From NCBI GenBank assembly GCA_000416085.1, contig KE356579.1, positions 1,331,559 through 1,347,314 on the forward strand: a stretch of DNA of 15,756 nucleotides, in the 5' to 3' direction. The position numbers were made by a program, and so were the translations under genes. The stretch is from a halophilic archaeon J07HX64. GTDB lineage: Archaea > Halobacteriota > Halobacteria > Halobacteriales > Haloarculaceae. Below are positions 14,620 to 15,756 of the stretch, in pieces. The notes beneath the pieces are model-generated. The model did no database searches. It was given only the letters and a program-made list of their open reading frames with translations, and was not told where the DNA came from. Each line of letters begins with the position of its first letter. The stretch's first letter is position 1.

Positions 14620-15660
14620 TTACGGGGTGTCTATCGTCGAGACCAGTGCCGCGGCGACGGCACCGACGAACGTTCCGAGCCAGAACAGCACGACGCGGTA
14701 GACCAGAACGCCCGCGCCGACACCCGCGGCCTGGAGTCCCGTGACTGCGACGATCAGCGTGGTTAGTGCCGCCTCGAAACTGCCCGGACCGCCGGGGAGC
14801 GGCACCGCCGTCGTTGCGAACGCGACCGGCAGTACCGCAGACAGGACCGGTGGCGAGACGGTCAGTCCGACGGCATCGAAGGCCGTCCACAACGCGTCGA
14901 CGGAGCAGGCGTAGGTGACGACGAGCGCGGCGAGAACGACCGCCACGTTACGCCGCGGACCGCGAGCGACTCGCACCATAGCCACACCAAAGCCGACGAG
15001 TCGCTCGTCGACCGTCTCGCGACCGGGGGCTGGAACCCCCGGGAGACGGCCGGCAGTCTGCGCGAGTCTCGTGAGCACGGTAGTAGTGAACGCGCGAACA
15101 CGGTCACGTGCGGTCCAGATACCGAGGAACACGCTCACGAGGAGCACGAGCAGACCGGCGGTCGAGAGCGCCGCAATCTGGAGTGTCTCACCGACTGCCG
15201 TCGTCACGAGGAGCACACTGATGCCGGTAACGGCGAGGACGAGTGCGAGGAGAGCATCGAGGGTGTCGACGCTCAGGACCGCGCCACACCTCACCTCGTA
15301 GTTTGCGTCCGGCCCCTAAGAGACGAACAGCCCCGCAAGTGGGCTGCCACCGACCTGTCCGGAGGGGGCCACGTTGTTCGAGCACGTCACCAAGAGCTGG
15401 AACGCGACCGCTCGCGGGACCGACACCGGATGGCCCAGAATCGCAAGCGCCCGCCCGATTGCTGCGCCACGTGCTGTGAGCGGTCCGGCAACGAGCACGA
15501 TAACGAGTGCGAACCCTCCGGGACTGGTCTCCCCGGGTGCGCCGACGATTCCCCCGACACCAACGAGCCACAGGGTTACCGCCAGAAGAGCCAGCGCGAG
15601 CGCGAACCACGGCAACGACTGGCGTGCGTGGCAGAGGACCGACTCGCGCGTGGCTGTCAT
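14620..15660 (-). pseudogene. UPF0104/LPG-synthase-TM-type membrane protein interrupted by an in-frame TAG
   Basis: A single frame of 347 codons encodes a polytopic membrane protein with one internal amber codon (TAG, 15318-15316, codon 115). The N-terminal part has helices at about 16-40 and 50-75 and the SNNVAPSGQVGGSPLAGLFVS segment. After the stop the same frame continues GPDANYEVRCGAVLSVDTLD and keeps helix after helix to the end. It includes PLPGGPGSFEAAL and the later GVLVYRVVLFWLG, hallmarks of the lysylphosphatidylglycerol-synthase transmembrane (YbhN-like, flippase-type) family. In relatives the residue at the stop is usually the arginine of a S-R-x-x-D-A-x-Y-E motif, so AGG or AAG to TAG would explain it. 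The ATG at 15660 is favoured: TTCAATTG lies about 25-33 nt upstream. Without readthrough only a 114-aa fragment is made. No pyrrolysine genes are in view. Confidence 0.85.
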
Positions 15661-15695
15661 ACGAGATGTACACCTCTCGTGGCAATTGAACGATG

Positions 15696-15751
15696 CTGAC
15701 ATCCTCCGACAGCCGAAACCGCGGGGTTCCCACACCGGGGATGAATCCACG
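15696..15751 (-). mobile_element. Possible right end of an IS200/IS605 (TnpB-type) element
   Basis: The plus-strand sequence CTGACATCCTCCGACAGCC (15696-15714) followed by GCGGGGTTCCC (15721-15731) and GGGGATGAATCC (15738-15749) resembles the ends of haloarchaeal TnpB-type elements, which typically finish GGAGGATGTCA on the coding strand. The element, if present, would extend past the right edge with tnpB pointing left. It abuts the promoter of the flippase-like gene. The related sequence at 9972-9985 supports a shared origin. This rests on memory of consensus ends, not a search. Confidence 0.35.
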
Positions 15752-15756
15752 AGCAG

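Noticed and set aside
1..15756. CRISPR arrays, tRNA or rRNA genes
   Set aside because: No regularly spaced repeats and no cloverleaf or rRNA-like segments were seen by eye; a tRNA or covariance-model scan was not possible.

Overview
The window looks like chromosomal DNA of a halophilic archaeon (Halobacteria). It is GC-rich, its soluble proteins are acidic, and several start codons have a TATA-like element 22-33 nt upstream, the spacing expected of leaderless archaeal transcripts. The protein families are typical of haloarchaea: a multi-PAS histidine kinase, a small zinc-ribbon protein with paired CxxCG knuckles, an ArsR-like winged-helix regulator, a pentapeptide-repeat/channel fusion and TnpB-type transposon debris. 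AGA/AGG arginine codons are fairly common, even in the clearly real kinase gene. Family calls come from reading the translations; no database search was run.

Layout. At the left edge is the 5' end of a leftward gene (1-42). A large hybrid histidine kinase follows on the plus strand (478-3156) and converges on a short-chain dehydrogenase-like gene (3345-4010, minus) that lacks its catalytic segment. Next comes a divergent pair of small genes, 83 aa leftward and 49 aa zinc ribbon rightward, around one shared AT-rich element. From 4976 to 7876 there are leftward genes for a four-helix membrane protein, a possible pair of tiny genes (64 and 47 aa), an EamA-type transporter and a six-helix membrane protein. 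An 18-bp inverted repeat followed by a T run lies between the last two.

From 7877 to 8624 there is no secure gene, only an AT-rich promoter-like island and weak ORFs. A pentapeptide-repeat/ion-channel-like protein (8625-9872) is followed by a decayed TnpB remnant (about 9963-10205) and a GRAM/PH-like protein (10215-10649). An MrfA/YprA-like DEVH helicase (11020-13652) is broken by a frameshift. A winged-helix regulator (13789-14235) is intact. A UPF0104/LPG-synthase-TM-type membrane protein (14620-15660) carries one in-frame TAG. The right edge holds a sequence resembling a TnpB-element right end.

The genes do not form one obvious pathway. Gene decay is the main theme: the helicase frameshift, the amber codon in the flippase-like gene, the dehydrogenase missing its active-site block and the transposon debris all lie within 16 kb. 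I did not find a convincing new defence or biosynthetic system. The items most worth checking are the interrupted genes, the symmetrical bidirectional promoter, the long inverted repeat and the small proteins.
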